DNA of 12,420 bases from Defluviitaleaceae bacterium (GCA_009787435.1 WRFW01000196.1:1-12420); one strand, 5' to 3'; shown: positions 1 through 7,743, counted from the first letter of the stretch. Notes: generated from the sequence alone by a model not told the origin. A program made the numbers and translations.

Positions 1-1
1 A

Positions 2-805
2 AATACTATAGCTCTTATGGCGGGAAGCTTTGGTGGTGTAAACCTTGAAGATATTTCAGCGCCCCGCTGTTTTGAAATAGAAAAAAAGTTAAAAGAAAAA
101 TGTGATATACCAATTTTTCACGACGACCAACATGGCACAGCAATAGTTACTCTTGCTGGTATCGTTAACGCTTTAAAATTAGTCGGTAAAGAATTAAGCG
201 AAGTGAAAATAGTTATTTCTGGTGCGGGGGCAAGCGGTGCCGCAACTGCAGAGCTCCTTTTTGATGCAGGGGCAAAAGATATAACCTTATTAAACCGCAA
301 AGGCATTATTCAAAACACAGAACTTTTTGACGGGCTTCTAGGTGAAATAGCACCGAAAACTAATAAAGAAAATCTCACAGGTAGTTATGCAGAAGCTTTA
401 AAAGGGGCAGATATTTTTATTGGTTTAAGTGCCCCAAATATTATTACAAAAGAAATGATTGAATTAATGAATAAAGATTCTATAGTGTTTGCAATGGCAA
501 ATCCAATACCAGAAATAATGCCAGATGTTGCAAAAGCAGGTGGTGCAAAAATAGTTGCAACGGGCAGAAGTGATTTTCCAAATCAAATAAATAATTTGTT
601 AGCTTTCCCGGGTATTTTTAGAGGAGCATTTGATGCAAGTGCTAAAGATATAACTAAACCAATGCACTTAGCAGCTGCATTTGCAATAGCTTCTTTAGTA
701 GGCGATGATTTAAAAGAAGATTATATAATTCCAGACGCTACAGATAAAAGAGTTGGAAAAGCTGTTGCAGAAGCTGTAGCAAAAGAATGGAAAAGCAAAG
801 GTTAA
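2..805 (+). CDS. Malic enzyme (oxaloacetate-decarboxylating malate dehydrogenase), 5' partial
   Basis: Catalyses oxidative decarboxylation of malate to pyruvate and CO2 with NAD(P)+ in the cytosol. The reading frame is open from base 2 (N-T-I-A-L-M-A-G-S-F-G-G...), so the ATG at 17 is internal and the true start lies upstream; about 267 residues are visible, roughly the last two thirds of a bacterial malic enzyme. The landmarks are: GGVNLEDISAP followed by CFEIEKKL; the active-site segment IFHDDQHGTA; the Rossmann nucleotide-binding loop GAGASGAA; and the C-terminal NPIPEIMP and FPGIFRGAFD motifs. The strand after the Rossmann loop ends LLNRKG, with Asn where many family members have Asp, which might affect NAD versus NADP preference (inference). 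It has no visible operon partner; a hairpin terminator follows and the next gene has its own leader. The family call is firm; cofactor preference and symbol (maeA/maeB/mleA type) are left open. Confidence 0.95.
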   Translation, partial: NTIALMAGSFGGVNLEDISAPRCFEIEKKLKEKCDIPIFHDDQHGTAIVTLAGIVNALKLVGKELSEVKIVISGAGASGAATAELLFDAGAKDITLLNRKGIIQNTELFDGLLGEIAPKTNKENLTGSYAEALKGADIFIGLSAPNIITKEMIELMNKDSIVFAMANPIPEIMPDVAKAGGAKIVATGRSDFPNQINNLLAFPGIFRGAFDASAKDITKPMHLAAAFAIASLVGDDLKEDYIIPDATDKRVGKAVAEAVAKEWKSKG

Positions 806-811
806 ATTTTG

Positions 812-895
812 AAAATTATTTATAGCTAGCGAATAATTTTAGCCACTGCTTTCCAATCATGAGCAGCTATAAATAATTTTTGATAATTTTTGAAT
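812..895 (+). terminator. Long AT-rich hairpin, probable terminator of the malic enzyme gene
   Basis: A perfect 16-bp inverted repeat (AAAATTATTTATAGCT at 812-827, AGCTATAAATAATTTT at 865-880) encloses a 37-nt loop and is followed by T-runs at 876-881 and 886-891. It starts 6 bp after the malic enzyme stop codon, so a rho-independent terminator is the natural reading. The loop is almost entirely the 34-nt repeat described at 830-863, which is unusual for a terminator. Confidence 0.65.
830..863 (+). repeat. 34-nt conserved-loop repeat, copy A
   Basis: This 34-nt segment, starting CGAATAATTTTAGCCACTGC, recurs in reverse orientation at 4584-4617 with 30 of 34 identical positions (counted by eye); the four differences at matched positions are all transitions. 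In both places it fills the loop of a long inverted repeat whose arms differ between copies. It contains no ORF. It may be a miniature mobile element or a conserved DNA/RNA structural motif; I do not recognise it. Confidence 0.75.
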
Positions 896-933
896 GAATA
901 ACGGGCAAGCCCCCATACATAAAATAGTATAAA

Positions 934-962
934 TTATTTTGTGTAACTTCTGTTAGTATACT
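934..962 (+). promoter_or_regulatory. Possible promoter for the spoVD-mraY block
   Basis: A good -10 hexamer, TATACT at 957-962, is preceded by TAG as in other promoters in this window. The element 17 bp upstream (TTATTT, 934-939) is a poor -35 match. The start would fall near 969, leaving a leader of about 27 nt before the ATG at 996. The -10 is plausible and the -35 weak. Confidence 0.35.
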
Positions 963-995
963 TTTTATGCTAACCGTAAGTTAAGGGGGCTTTGC

Positions 996-2933
996 ATGGA
1001 AAAAACTATTTTGATGAGAAAAAAACTTTTATTAGTCTTTTTCATTTTCACATTTGCACTCATTTTTGTGTTTCTTCGGCTAATCTATATTAATATTTTT
1101 ATGGCTGAGTTTTTACGCTCAGAAGCCTATGAACAGCAGACGAGAGACAGGCTAATAACGCCAACTAGAGGAAATATTTTAGATAGAAACTTACAAACTC
1201 TAGTAACCACAGAACCGGTTTCTGCCATTAGCGTAATAAACGCACAAGTGCAAGATTCTAACTTAGTTGCAACTAAACTTTCGCAAATTCTAGAATTAGA
1301 TTTTGAAGCAACGCTCGAAAAAGTAGAAAAAAGGGTAGCCCTTAATAGAATTAAACCACGTGTGCCTTTAAATATTGCAGAGCAAATAAGAGATTTAGAA
1401 CTTGCAGGTGTAGTAATCGATGAAGATATTAAACGCATATACATATATGAAAATATGGCAGCCCAAGTTATTGGCTTTGTTGGCGGTGATAATCAAGGCA
1501 TAATAGGCTTAGAAGCAAAGTATGATGAATATTTAAGGGGCACAGAGGGCAGAATTTTAACCGAAACCGATGCAAGAGGGCGTGAAACAGAAGATAGCAG
1601 GCGTTTTCGGATAGCACCTGCAAATGGGTACCATTTAGTAACAAATTTAGATTTCGCAATTCAACAATATGCAGAGCAAGTTGTGTCTGTAACTGTTGGT
1701 AATTATAACGCTTCTCGGGGAAGCATTGTAGTTATGAACCCCTCAAATGGTGAAATTCTCGCCATGGCAAACTACCCAAATTTTGATTTAAATGAACCTT
1801 TTGAAATTAATAATCCCGAGCTTAAAGACCAATGGGACAGTATACCAAGTGCAGAGCAAATGAACCATTTAAATGGAATGTGGCGAAATTTTATAATAAA
1901 TGATACATATGAACCCGGTTCCACTTTTAAAGTTTTAACTGCTGCTATGGCTATGGAAAATGGCTTCGTTAACCTTGATTCCACATTTATTTGCAATGGC
2001 TTTCATATGGTAGGCGGCAGGCCTATTAGGTGTTGGCGTTTTCCAAGAAACCACGGCAGTGTTACCTTTTTAGAGGGAATGTTAGTTTCTTGCAACCCTG
2101 TTTTTATGGTTTTAGGTGAAAGGCTAGGGGCAGAAATGTTTTATCAAGGCTTAGCAAGCTTTGGGCTTAAATCTAAAACTGGAATAGATTTGCCTGGTGA
2201 AGCAAATTCTATAATGCACCCTTTAGAAAATGTTGGCCCTGTGGAGCTTGCAACTATGAGCTTTGGGCAAAGCTTTCAAATAACACCAATGCAGTTAATC
2301 ACCTCTATTTCAACCGTTATAAATGGCGGCTACACTATTACACCACACGTTGGTGCAAAGATTATAGATGATGATTTTAACTTAATTACAGATTTATCTA
2401 AGCCTAAAGGGGAAAGAATTGTTTCCGAAGAAACAGCCGCCGCTTTAACTTATTCTTTAGAAAAAGTCGTTTTTGATGGCACAGGTAATAAAGCTTATGT
2501 GCAAGGTTTTAGAATAGGCGGTAAAACTGCAACTAGCGAGAAACTGCCTAGAAGAAGCGGCAATTATATAGCTTCTATGGTAGGCTTTGCACCTGCTGAA
2601 AATCCGCAAATAATAGCTCTTGTGCTTATAGATGAGCCGAGGGGTGCTTATTATGGCGGGCAAGTTGCAGCCCCTATGATAGCAGAACTCTTTTCAAATA
2701 TACTTCCAAATTTAATAGAAGTGAAATATTATGAAGCTGAGCTTGAAAATGTAACACCGCAAATAGAAGTTCCAGATATTGTAGGCAGCACTTTAGAACA
2801 GGCACAAGAATTGCTAGGTGATTATTTTACAATAGAAATTTTAGGGGAAGCGGGGTCTGTAATCTCTTTTCAATACCCGCCAAAAGGTAGTGTAGTTAAT
2901 GCTAACCAAGCAATAACTGTTTTTATGGAGTAA
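996..2933 (+). CDS. spoVD: SpoVD-type class B penicillin-binding protein (peptidoglycan D,D-transpeptidase)
   Basis: Membrane-anchored transpeptidase that cross-links peptidoglycan stem peptides outside the membrane, in spore cortex synthesis (SpoVD) or septation (FtsI-like). The 645 residues show: one N-terminal membrane segment (about 9-34) after a basic start; a PBP dimerisation domain beginning TRGNILDRN (about 58-66); the transpeptidase domain with catalytic Ser309 in STFK, SCN at 365-367 and K510-T-A-T; and one C-terminal PASTA domain (about 588-645, IEVPDIVGSTLEQAQ). RCWRFP, SCNPVF and VELATMSFGQ match the SpoVD pattern, as do the length and the position beside murE. The start at 996 has AAGGGGG at 983-989; Met7 is a weaker alternative. 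The third KTG residue is Ala here. With no ftsL or second class B PBP adjacent, it could instead be the division PBP, which sequence alone cannot decide. Confidence 0.92.
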   Translation: MEKTILMRKKLLLVFFIFTFALIFVFLRLIYINIFMAEFLRSEAYEQQTRDRLITPTRGNILDRNLQTLVTTEPVSAISVINAQVQDSNLVATKLSQILELDFEATLEKVEKRVALNRIKPRVPLNIAEQIRDLELAGVVIDEDIKRIYIYENMAAQVIGFVGGDNQGIIGLEAKYDEYLRGTEGRILTETDARGRETEDSRRFRIAPANGYHLVTNLDFAIQQYAEQVVSVTVGNYNASRGSIVVMNPSNGEILAMANYPNFDLNEPFEINNPELKDQWDSIPSAEQMNHLNGMWRNFIINDTYEPGSTFKVLTAAMAMENGFVNLDSTFICNGFHMVGGRPIRCWRFPRNHGSVTFLEGMLVSCNPVFMVLGERLGAEMFYQGLASFGLKSKTGIDLPGEANSIMHPLENVGPVELATMSFGQSFQITPMQLITSISTVINGGYTITPHVGAKIIDDDFNLITDLSKPKGERIVSEETAAALTYSLEKVVFDGTGNKAYVQGFRIGGKTATSEKLPRRSGNYIASMVGFAPAENPQIIALVLIDEPRGAYYGGQVAAPMIAELFSNILPNLIEVKYYEAELENVTPQIEVPDIVGSTLEQAQELLGDYFTIEILGEAGSVISFQYPPKGSVVNANQAITVFME

Positions 2934-3032
2934 GTAAGTTTATCTATTTGCCTTACTAATCTGCCCAATTATTCTCAACTAAAATTAGCAAAGCTTAGTA
3001 TAAAAAATAATCTTTAAGAAAGGAGCTTATTT

Positions 3033-4541
3033 ATGAAATTAACAGAGCTTTTAAAAGACTTTGAATATGAGCTATTTGGCGAAGATGTTGAAATAAACCA
3101 TTTAACGATAGACTCCCGAAATGTAAGAAAAAATACACTTTTTATTTGCATAGAGGGTTTTAGAGTAGACGGGCACAATTTTATAGAAGAAGCCTCAAAA
3201 GCAGGGGCTGTAGCTTTTATCGTTAGTAAAGATATATCCGTGCCAAAAGGTGTTTCGGTTGCTAAAGTTTCAAATAGCAGATATGCAATGGCTTTTATTG
3301 CCCATAGGTTTTATGGCTTTGATAATACAAGCACACGCCTAATAGGCATTACCGGCACTAATGGGAAAACTAGCTCAGCTTTTTATATGCAAAAAGTTCT
3401 TATGGAAGCTTTAGGCGGTGAAATTAATAATCTTAATGAAGATATTAATACTTTTAATAACACAATTAAAGGCACCAAAAAAGTGGGCTTAATCGGCACT
3501 GTGGATACAAAAATAAATGATGAGCAGTTAAAAATAGATTTTGCAACTAGCACAACTCCAGATTCTATAGAGCTTATGCAAATTTTAAGCATTATGAGTG
3601 AAAAAGGAGCACAAAATATAGTAATGGAAGTTACTTCACACGCTCTTTTGCTTCATAAAGTAGAAAATTTGCGTTTTGCAGTTTCAATATTTACAAACCT
3701 CACAAGAGACCATTTAGACTTACACGGCACTATGGAAAACTATAGAGATGCTAAGGCTAAGCTTTTTGCCCAAAGTGATGTGTCTGTAATAAATATAGAT
3801 GATGAATATGGCTCTTTTATGGCTAAAATATGCCCCAAAACTTATACTTATAGTGTAGATAAAGAAAGCGATTTTAAAGCTTTAAATTTAATTTTTACAG
3901 AAAGCGGTTCAGCTTTTGATTTAAAAATTGATGGCAAGCTTTATAATTTTGAATTGCCTATACTAGGTAAGTTTTCGGTCTATAATGCACTTGGCGTAAT
4001 AGTTGCGGCTATAGTTCTAGGGGTAGAGGTTCCTATTATTCAGCATTCTATAAAAAATTTAAATTCTGTGCCAGGGCGTATTGAAAAAGTGGAAAACTCT
4101 TTAGGTATTAATTTAATCGTAGATTATGCACACACCCCAGATAGTTTAATATCTATAATTAATACTGCTTTGGAATTTACTAAAGGGCGTGTTATTACTG
4201 TTTTTGGGTGCGGTGGTGATAGAGATAAAACGAAAAGACCTATTATGGGCAAAATATCCGCAGAAAATAGTAACTTAACTATAATCACTTCAGATAACCC
4301 AAGAACCGAAGACCCTTTGCAAATTTTGAAAGATATTGAAGCAGGTATAGAAAAAGGTGAATATGTTTTAATTGAAGATAGAGAAGAAGCCATAAAATTT
4401 GCAATTAATAATGCAAAAAAAGGTGATACTGTAATTATAGCTGGCAAGGGGCATGAAAACTATCAAATTTTTAAAGATAAAACTATAGAGTTTGATGATG
4501 CAGAAGTAGCAAGGCAAATACTTGGGCATTGTAAAAAATGA
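3033..4541 (+). CDS. murE: UDP-MurNAc-L-Ala-D-Glu:meso-diaminopimelate ligase
   Basis: Cytosolic ATP-dependent ligase that adds the third residue to the peptidoglycan precursor peptide. The 502 residues fit the family. It shows an N-terminal UDP-binding domain (SRNVRKNTLFICIEG, about 28-42), the ATP-binding loop GTNGKT at 108-113, TSTTPDS and EVTSHAL in the central domain, the lysine expected to be carbamylated (Lys241 in YRDAKAKLF), and DYAHTPDS plus FGCGGDRDKTKRP in the C-terminal part. DNPR at 421-424 is the signature of enzymes that add meso-diaminopimelate rather than L-lysine, so the wall is probably of the mDAP type. AAAGGAG at 3019-3025 supports the ATG start. It lies 99 bp after spoVD and 153 bp before murF; the second gap is wide for an operon and carries a repeat hairpin. 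Confidence in function is high. Confidence 0.97.
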   Translation: MKLTELLKDFEYELFGEDVEINHLTIDSRNVRKNTLFICIEGFRVDGHNFIEEASKAGAVAFIVSKDISVPKGVSVAKVSNSRYAMAFIAHRFYGFDNTSTRLIGITGTNGKTSSAFYMQKVLMEALGGEINNLNEDINTFNNTIKGTKKVGLIGTVDTKINDEQLKIDFATSTTPDSIELMQILSIMSEKGAQNIVMEVTSHALLLHKVENLRFAVSIFTNLTRDHLDLHGTMENYRDAKAKLFAQSDVSVINIDDEYGSFMAKICPKTYTYSVDKESDFKALNLIFTESGSAFDLKIDGKLYNFELPILGKFSVYNALGVIVAAIVLGVEVPIIQHSIKNLNSVPGRIEKVENSLGINLIVDYAHTPDSLISIINTALEFTKGRVITVFGCGGDRDKTKRPIMGKISAENSNLTIITSDNPRTEDPLQILKDIEAGIEKGEYVLIEDREEAIKFAINNAKKGDTVIIAGKGHENYQIFKDKTIEFDDAEVARQILGHCKK

Positions 4542-4566
4542 AGAAGTCTTTATAACTTTAATATAG

Positions 4567-4636
4567 TTCAAATTTTATAATTACTCACGATTAAAAAGCA
4601 GTGGCTAAAATTGTTCGTTAATTATAAAAATTTGAA
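4567..4636. repeat. Hairpin carrying conserved-loop repeat, copy B (inverted)
   Basis: The arms TTCAAATTTTATAATTA (4567-4583) and TAATTATAAAAATTTGAA (4619-4636) pair over 17 bp with one bulged base, leaving a 35-nt loop. Positions 4584-4617 of the loop are the reverse complement of copy A (830-863), with the same AGCCACTGCTTT core. The stem sequence is unrelated to that of copy A. The element sits between murE and murF; there is no long U-run after it on the plus strand, so it is not an obvious terminator of murE. Confidence 0.75.
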
Positions 4637-4675
4637 CATAGCTAAAAAGGCATTTGAGCTATACATATGTTCAAA
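4631..4675 (+). promoter_or_regulatory. Alternative hairpin upstream of the murF ribosome site
   Basis: TTTGAACATA (4631-4640) pairs perfectly with TATGTTCAAA (4666-4675); AGCTAT at 4658-4663 can extend this with AGC at 4641 onward. The 5' arm overlaps the 3' arm of the copy B hairpin (shared TTTGAA at 4631-4636), so the two folds exclude each other. The 3' arm ends 5 bp before the murF Shine-Dalgarno sequence. A role in read-through or translation is inference. Confidence 0.4.
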
Positions 4676-4694
4676 AAATAAAGGGAGGCTTTCT

Positions 4695-6137
4695 ATGAAA
4701 TTAGATATTAGAAGTATTTGTGAAGCTGTAAATGGTAAAGCTTATAATGTGCTCGGCTTTATAGATTTTAAAGGTGTTAGCATTGATAGTAGGGAAGAAT
4801 TAGAGGGCAAAATTTTTATTCCCATAAAAGGCGAAAATCACGACGGGCACAATTTTCTACAAATAGCATACGATAAAGGGGCAATTCTTTTTTCAGAGCA
4901 AGAGACAGATTTGCCACACATATTTGTGAAATCTACAAAAGAAGCTTTAAAAATGCTTTCAAAATACTACTTATCTCTTTTTGACATACAAGTAATCGGC
5001 ATTACAGGTAGTGTAGGAAAAACTACTACAAAAGATTTAACCGCTTCTGTGCTATCCCAAAAATTAAACACCGTTAAAACAGAGGGCAATTTTAATAACG
5101 ATATAGGAATGCCGCTTACAATATTTAAAGTTACCGAAGAAACAGAAGTGCTAGTGCTTGAAATGGGCATGAACCATTCAGGTGAAATACACACCCTTGC
5201 AAATATCGCCAGACCAAATATAGCTATAATCACAAACATTGGAGAAGCCCATATAGAATTTCTAGGCTCTAAAGAAAACATAAAAAAAGCAAAAATGGAA
5301 ATCTTAGATTTCAACCCCGAAACTATAATCCTAAACGGGGACGACCCAATGCTTCAAAACATAGAAAAAGCAAATTATTATTACTTAAAAAATGTTGAAA
5401 ACATACAAAATAACGGTCTACTAGGGACCACAGCCACACTTAATTTAAATGAAGCTTCTTTAAAAGAAAATGTAACATTAGAAGAAGAAAGCGCTTCAAA
5501 TAGTTCCAATTCAACCGATAAAGATAAAATCTTTAAAATAGAGTTAAATACCCCGGGTGAATATATGATTTCAAACGCTTTAATAGCGGCTAAAGTGGGC
5601 TTTTTACTAGGGCTTTCAAAAGAAGAAATACAAGCCGGCATTAAAAATTTTGAACCCTCTTCAAATAGAATGAAGATTTATAAATTTGGCAACTCCAGCT
5701 TAATAAACGACTCTTATAATGCAAGCCCTGCTAGTATGAAAGCCGTTTTAGAGCTTTTAAGCGAACAAGAGGGTGAAAAAATAGCCATTTTAGGTGATAT
5801 GTTTGAACTAGGTGAATTTTCAGAAAAATATCACAGAGAAGTCGGCGAATTTGCAGCCGCAAAAGTAGATGCTCTCTATGCTATAGGTGAGCTTTCAAAA
5901 TATTATATTAATGATAACTTCGGAAACCATTTTGAAGCGAAAGAAGATTTTTTCGCTTCCGAGCAATTTAAAAAACTAAAAAATAGACTTGCAGGCAGCA
6001 AACTTGAGGATAATGAAAGCAATTTTGATGAAAATAATACATATTTAACTGGTGAAGAGCCTGTTAATAGTGTCGTTAATGTTCTTTTAAAAGCTTCCCG
6101 TGGTATGCGGTTTGAAGAGATAATAGAAAGGTTATAA
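4695..6137 (+). CDS. murF: UDP-MurNAc-tripeptide:D-Ala-D-Ala ligase
   Basis: Cytosolic ATP-dependent ligase that adds the D-Ala-D-Ala dipeptide, finishing UDP-MurNAc-pentapeptide, the substrate of MraY encoded 3 bp downstream. I chose the ATG at 4695, giving 480 residues, because AAGGGAGG at 4681-4688 sits 6 bp upstream and the protein then begins MKLDIRSICEAVNGK, as the family does; a TTG at 4611 would add 28 unrelated residues. Visible motifs are SIDSREELEGKIFIPIKGE near the N-terminus, the ATP loop GSVGKTTTK (105-113), TEGNFNNDIGMPLT, EMGMNHSGEI, INDSYNASPASMKA and the C-terminal KASRGMRFEEI. Two acidic, Ser/Asn-rich stretches (about 245-278 and 433-460) look like insertions; the second displaces the usual short loop before the KASRGM motif. 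Neither breaks the catalytic motifs. Function is clear. Confidence 0.96.
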   Translation: MKLDIRSICEAVNGKAYNVLGFIDFKGVSIDSREELEGKIFIPIKGENHDGHNFLQIAYDKGAILFSEQETDLPHIFVKSTKEALKMLSKYYLSLFDIQVIGITGSVGKTTTKDLTASVLSQKLNTVKTEGNFNNDIGMPLTIFKVTEETEVLVLEMGMNHSGEIHTLANIARPNIAIITNIGEAHIEFLGSKENIKKAKMEILDFNPETIILNGDDPMLQNIEKANYYYLKNVENIQNNGLLGTTATLNLNEASLKENVTLEEESASNSSNSTDKDKIFKIELNTPGEYMISNALIAAKVGFLLGLSKEEIQAGIKNFEPSSNRMKIYKFGNSSLINDSYNASPASMKAVLELLSEQEGEKIAILGDMFELGEFSEKYHREVGEFAAAKVDALYAIGELSKYYINDNFGNHFEAKEDFFASEQFKKLKNRLAGSKLEDNESNFDENNTYLTGEEPVNSVVNVLLKASRGMRFEEIIERL

Positions 6138-6140
6138 AAA

Positions 6141-7109
6141 ATGATAGAAACAGCAGTTATAGCGGCATTAATAGCATTTGCTGCTAATATTATATTGTGC
6201 CCTATTTTTATACCGTGGCTTAAGCGTGTAAAATTTGGGCAAAATATTCGTGAAGATGGTCCAAAAACGCACCTTGAAAAAAGCGGCACGCCAACCATGG
6301 GTGGAATAGTTATAATTATAGCATTTGCAGTCGGCAGCTTATTTTTTCTAGGCGATAATGAAACGGGCAGACTAATAGTGTTTGTAACGCTTGGTTTTGG
6401 TGCAATAGGCTTTTTAGATGATTATATAAAAGTAGTAAAAAAACGCTCTTTAGGGCTTCGGGCATTGCCAAAAATACTTTTGCAGCTTATAGTTTCGGCT
6501 ATTTTTCTATTTTTGCTAATTAGAATAGATGAAGATTTTGCACGCATTTATATACCTTTTATGAATGGTGAATATTTTCACTTAGGCTTTATGTTTGTGC
6601 CTGCTTCAATTTTTATAATATTAGGCACAGTAAATGGTGTTAATTTTACAGACGGTTTAGATGGCTTAGCCGCTGGTGTAACTGCACTAGTTACTACATT
6701 TTTCTTATTAGTCGCCTATGGCTTCGGCAGTGAGATAACTACTATAGCAGGGGCTGCAGCCGGCTCTTTATTAGGCTTTCTTCTATTTAATACTTACCCC
6801 GCAAGGGTTTTCATGGGAGATACAGGGTCTCTAGCTTTGGGCGGGTTTATAGCGGCAGTTGCTATAGTTCTTAGAATGCCGCTTTTTTTAGCTATAGTCG
6901 GCTTTATATATGTTATAGAAGTTTTAAGCGTTATAATTCAAGTTTTATATTTTAAGAAAACTGGCGGAAAGCGTTTTTTTAAAATGGCACCTATCCACCA
7001 CCATTTTGAACAGCTCGGCTGGAAAGAAACTAAAGTAGTTTCTGTGTTTTATATTATAACAGTTATACTTTGCTTAATAGGCTTTTTGGCTACAGGCGGC
7101 ATTATTTAA
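6141..7109 (+). CDS. mraY: Phospho-N-acetylmuramoyl-pentapeptide transferase (lipid I synthase)
   Basis: Integral membrane enzyme that transfers phospho-MurNAc-pentapeptide from UDP to undecaprenyl phosphate on the inner leaflet, making lipid I. The 322 residues match the family length and hydropathy (about ten membrane segments). Catalytic and substrate motifs are intact: GPKTHLEKSGTPTMGG near the N-terminus, Asp93-Asp94 in FLDDYIK, NGVNFTDGLDGLAAG (Asn168, Asp171, Asp174), FMGDTGSLALGG with Asp227, and the histidine cluster MAPIHHHFE (His286-288). The start lies 3 bp after the murF stop with a modest AAAGG at 6127-6131, so the two are probably translationally coupled. It is the last gene of the block: the expected murD, ftsW/spoVE and murG do not follow and a terminator comes 33 bp later. 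Confidence 0.97.
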   Translation: MIETAVIAALIAFAANIILCPIFIPWLKRVKFGQNIREDGPKTHLEKSGTPTMGGIVIIIAFAVGSLFFLGDNETGRLIVFVTLGFGAIGFLDDYIKVVKKRSLGLRALPKILLQLIVSAIFLFLLIRIDEDFARIYIPFMNGEYFHLGFMFVPASIFIILGTVNGVNFTDGLDGLAAGVTALVTTFFLLVAYGFGSEITTIAGAAAGSLLGFLLFNTYPARVFMGDTGSLALGGFIAAVAIVLRMPLFLAIVGFIYVIEVLSVIIQVLYFKKTGGKRFFKMAPIHHHFEQLGWKETKVVSVFYIITVILCLIGFLATGGII

Positions 7110-7142
7110 TATTTTTGTTATATATAGCTATTATAAACTACT

Positions 7143-7172
7143 AAAAAAAGGCGTTTTCTTTCGCCTTTTTTT
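7143..7172. terminator. Bidirectional rho-independent terminator between mraY and the minus-strand pair
   Basis: A perfect 11-bp stem (AAAAAAAGGCG at 7143-7153, CGCCTTTTTTT at 7162-7172) with an 8-nt loop. A-run plus GC core plus T-run gives a terminator on both strands. It ends the mraY operon, and on the minus strand it overlaps the stop codon (7171-7173) of the convergent gene, so that messenger would end almost at its stop codon. Confidence 0.9.
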
Positions 7173-7743
7173 AAATTTTTTCAAAATATTCATTGTATAC
7201 TCTGCTTATTTTATGTATATTATAGTTATCAGCTTTGCTTGCAGCAGGCTTTAGCTGTTCTAACATATCATCTGTAACCCTTTGCAAATCTTTGCCTATA
7301 CGCACTGTAAAAGGTTTTAGAGGTATTATAGAGTCTTCGTCTATCTCCCAATTATATGTTCTAGTTTTTTCATTAAAAATAGTTCTTAACATTTTTGCAG
7401 TAAACATTGCAACACCTTTTTCCATACTAGCAGTGCTGCAAAAAAGTGTATGCCCTCTATGGGTTGTGTTTTTCGTTTTCACTTCAAAATTTTTAACTTT
7501 TTGAATATATTCAAGGCTAGTATTAAATTTTAGAAATACAATCTTCAAATTTTTTGAATGTATATCATATAAAAGCGTTGCAACATTTGCAATACTTTGT
7601 TCACCCTCTGCCCCCCAATCTTGCATTGCTTCTTCTGCCAGTTCTCTAAGAAGTTCATCTGTTAAATAGTAGCCTATATTTTGGGTTATTTCTTTAATTT
7701 TTCTTAAATTATCGCTATCATCTAAAATATCTGTGTTTGTCAT
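7171..7743 (-). CDS. Hypothetical protein, 190 aa, second gene of a coupled pair
   Basis: I do not recognise this protein. It is 190 residues, probably cytosolic, with no signal peptide or membrane segment and a mixed alpha/beta look. The N-terminal third (about 1-60) is acidic and helical (LTDELLRELAEEAMQDWG); a central strand-like segment follows (KNLKIVFLKFNTS, about 64-76), then KTKNTTHRGHTLFCSTASMEKG and a charged C-terminal tail. Its ATG overlaps the stop of the 46-codon gene upstream as ATGA, which indicates translational coupling, and no separate ribosome site is needed. It converges on mraY and shares its terminator. Its codon use is AT-rich like its neighbours. Pairing with a tiny upstream partner could suggest a toxin-antitoxin or regulator-effector module, but no family motif supports that. 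Confidence 0.8.
   Translation of the reverse strand: MTNTDILDDSDNLRKIKEITQNIGYYLTDELLRELAEEAMQDWGAEGEQSIANVATLLYDIHSKNLKIVFLKFNTSLEYIQKVKNFEVKTKNTTHRGHTLFCSTASMEKGVAMFTAKMLRTIFNEKTRTYNWEIDEDSIIPLKPFTVRIGKDLQRVTDDMLEQLKPAASKADNYNIHKISRVYNEYFEKI

Noticed and set aside
17..19. The ATG at 17 as the start of the malic enzyme.
   Set aside because: The frame is open to the window edge with family-like residues before it, and the conserved N-terminal domain would be missing.
902..912. Small GGGC-AA-GCCC hairpin upstream of spoVD.
   Set aside because: The 2-nt loop is too tight for a stable stem, and no T-run or regulatory context supports a function.
4611..4694. A TTG start at 4611 would lengthen MurF by 28 residues.
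   Set aside because: The added residues do not resemble MurF, the TTG lies inside the repeat hairpin with no ribosome site, and AAGGGAGG is correctly placed for the ATG at 4695.
7235..7504. An 89-codon plus-strand frame opposite the 190-aa gene.
   Set aside because: It lacks a ribosome site and familiar features, and the minus-strand gene has coupling, promoter and terminator support.
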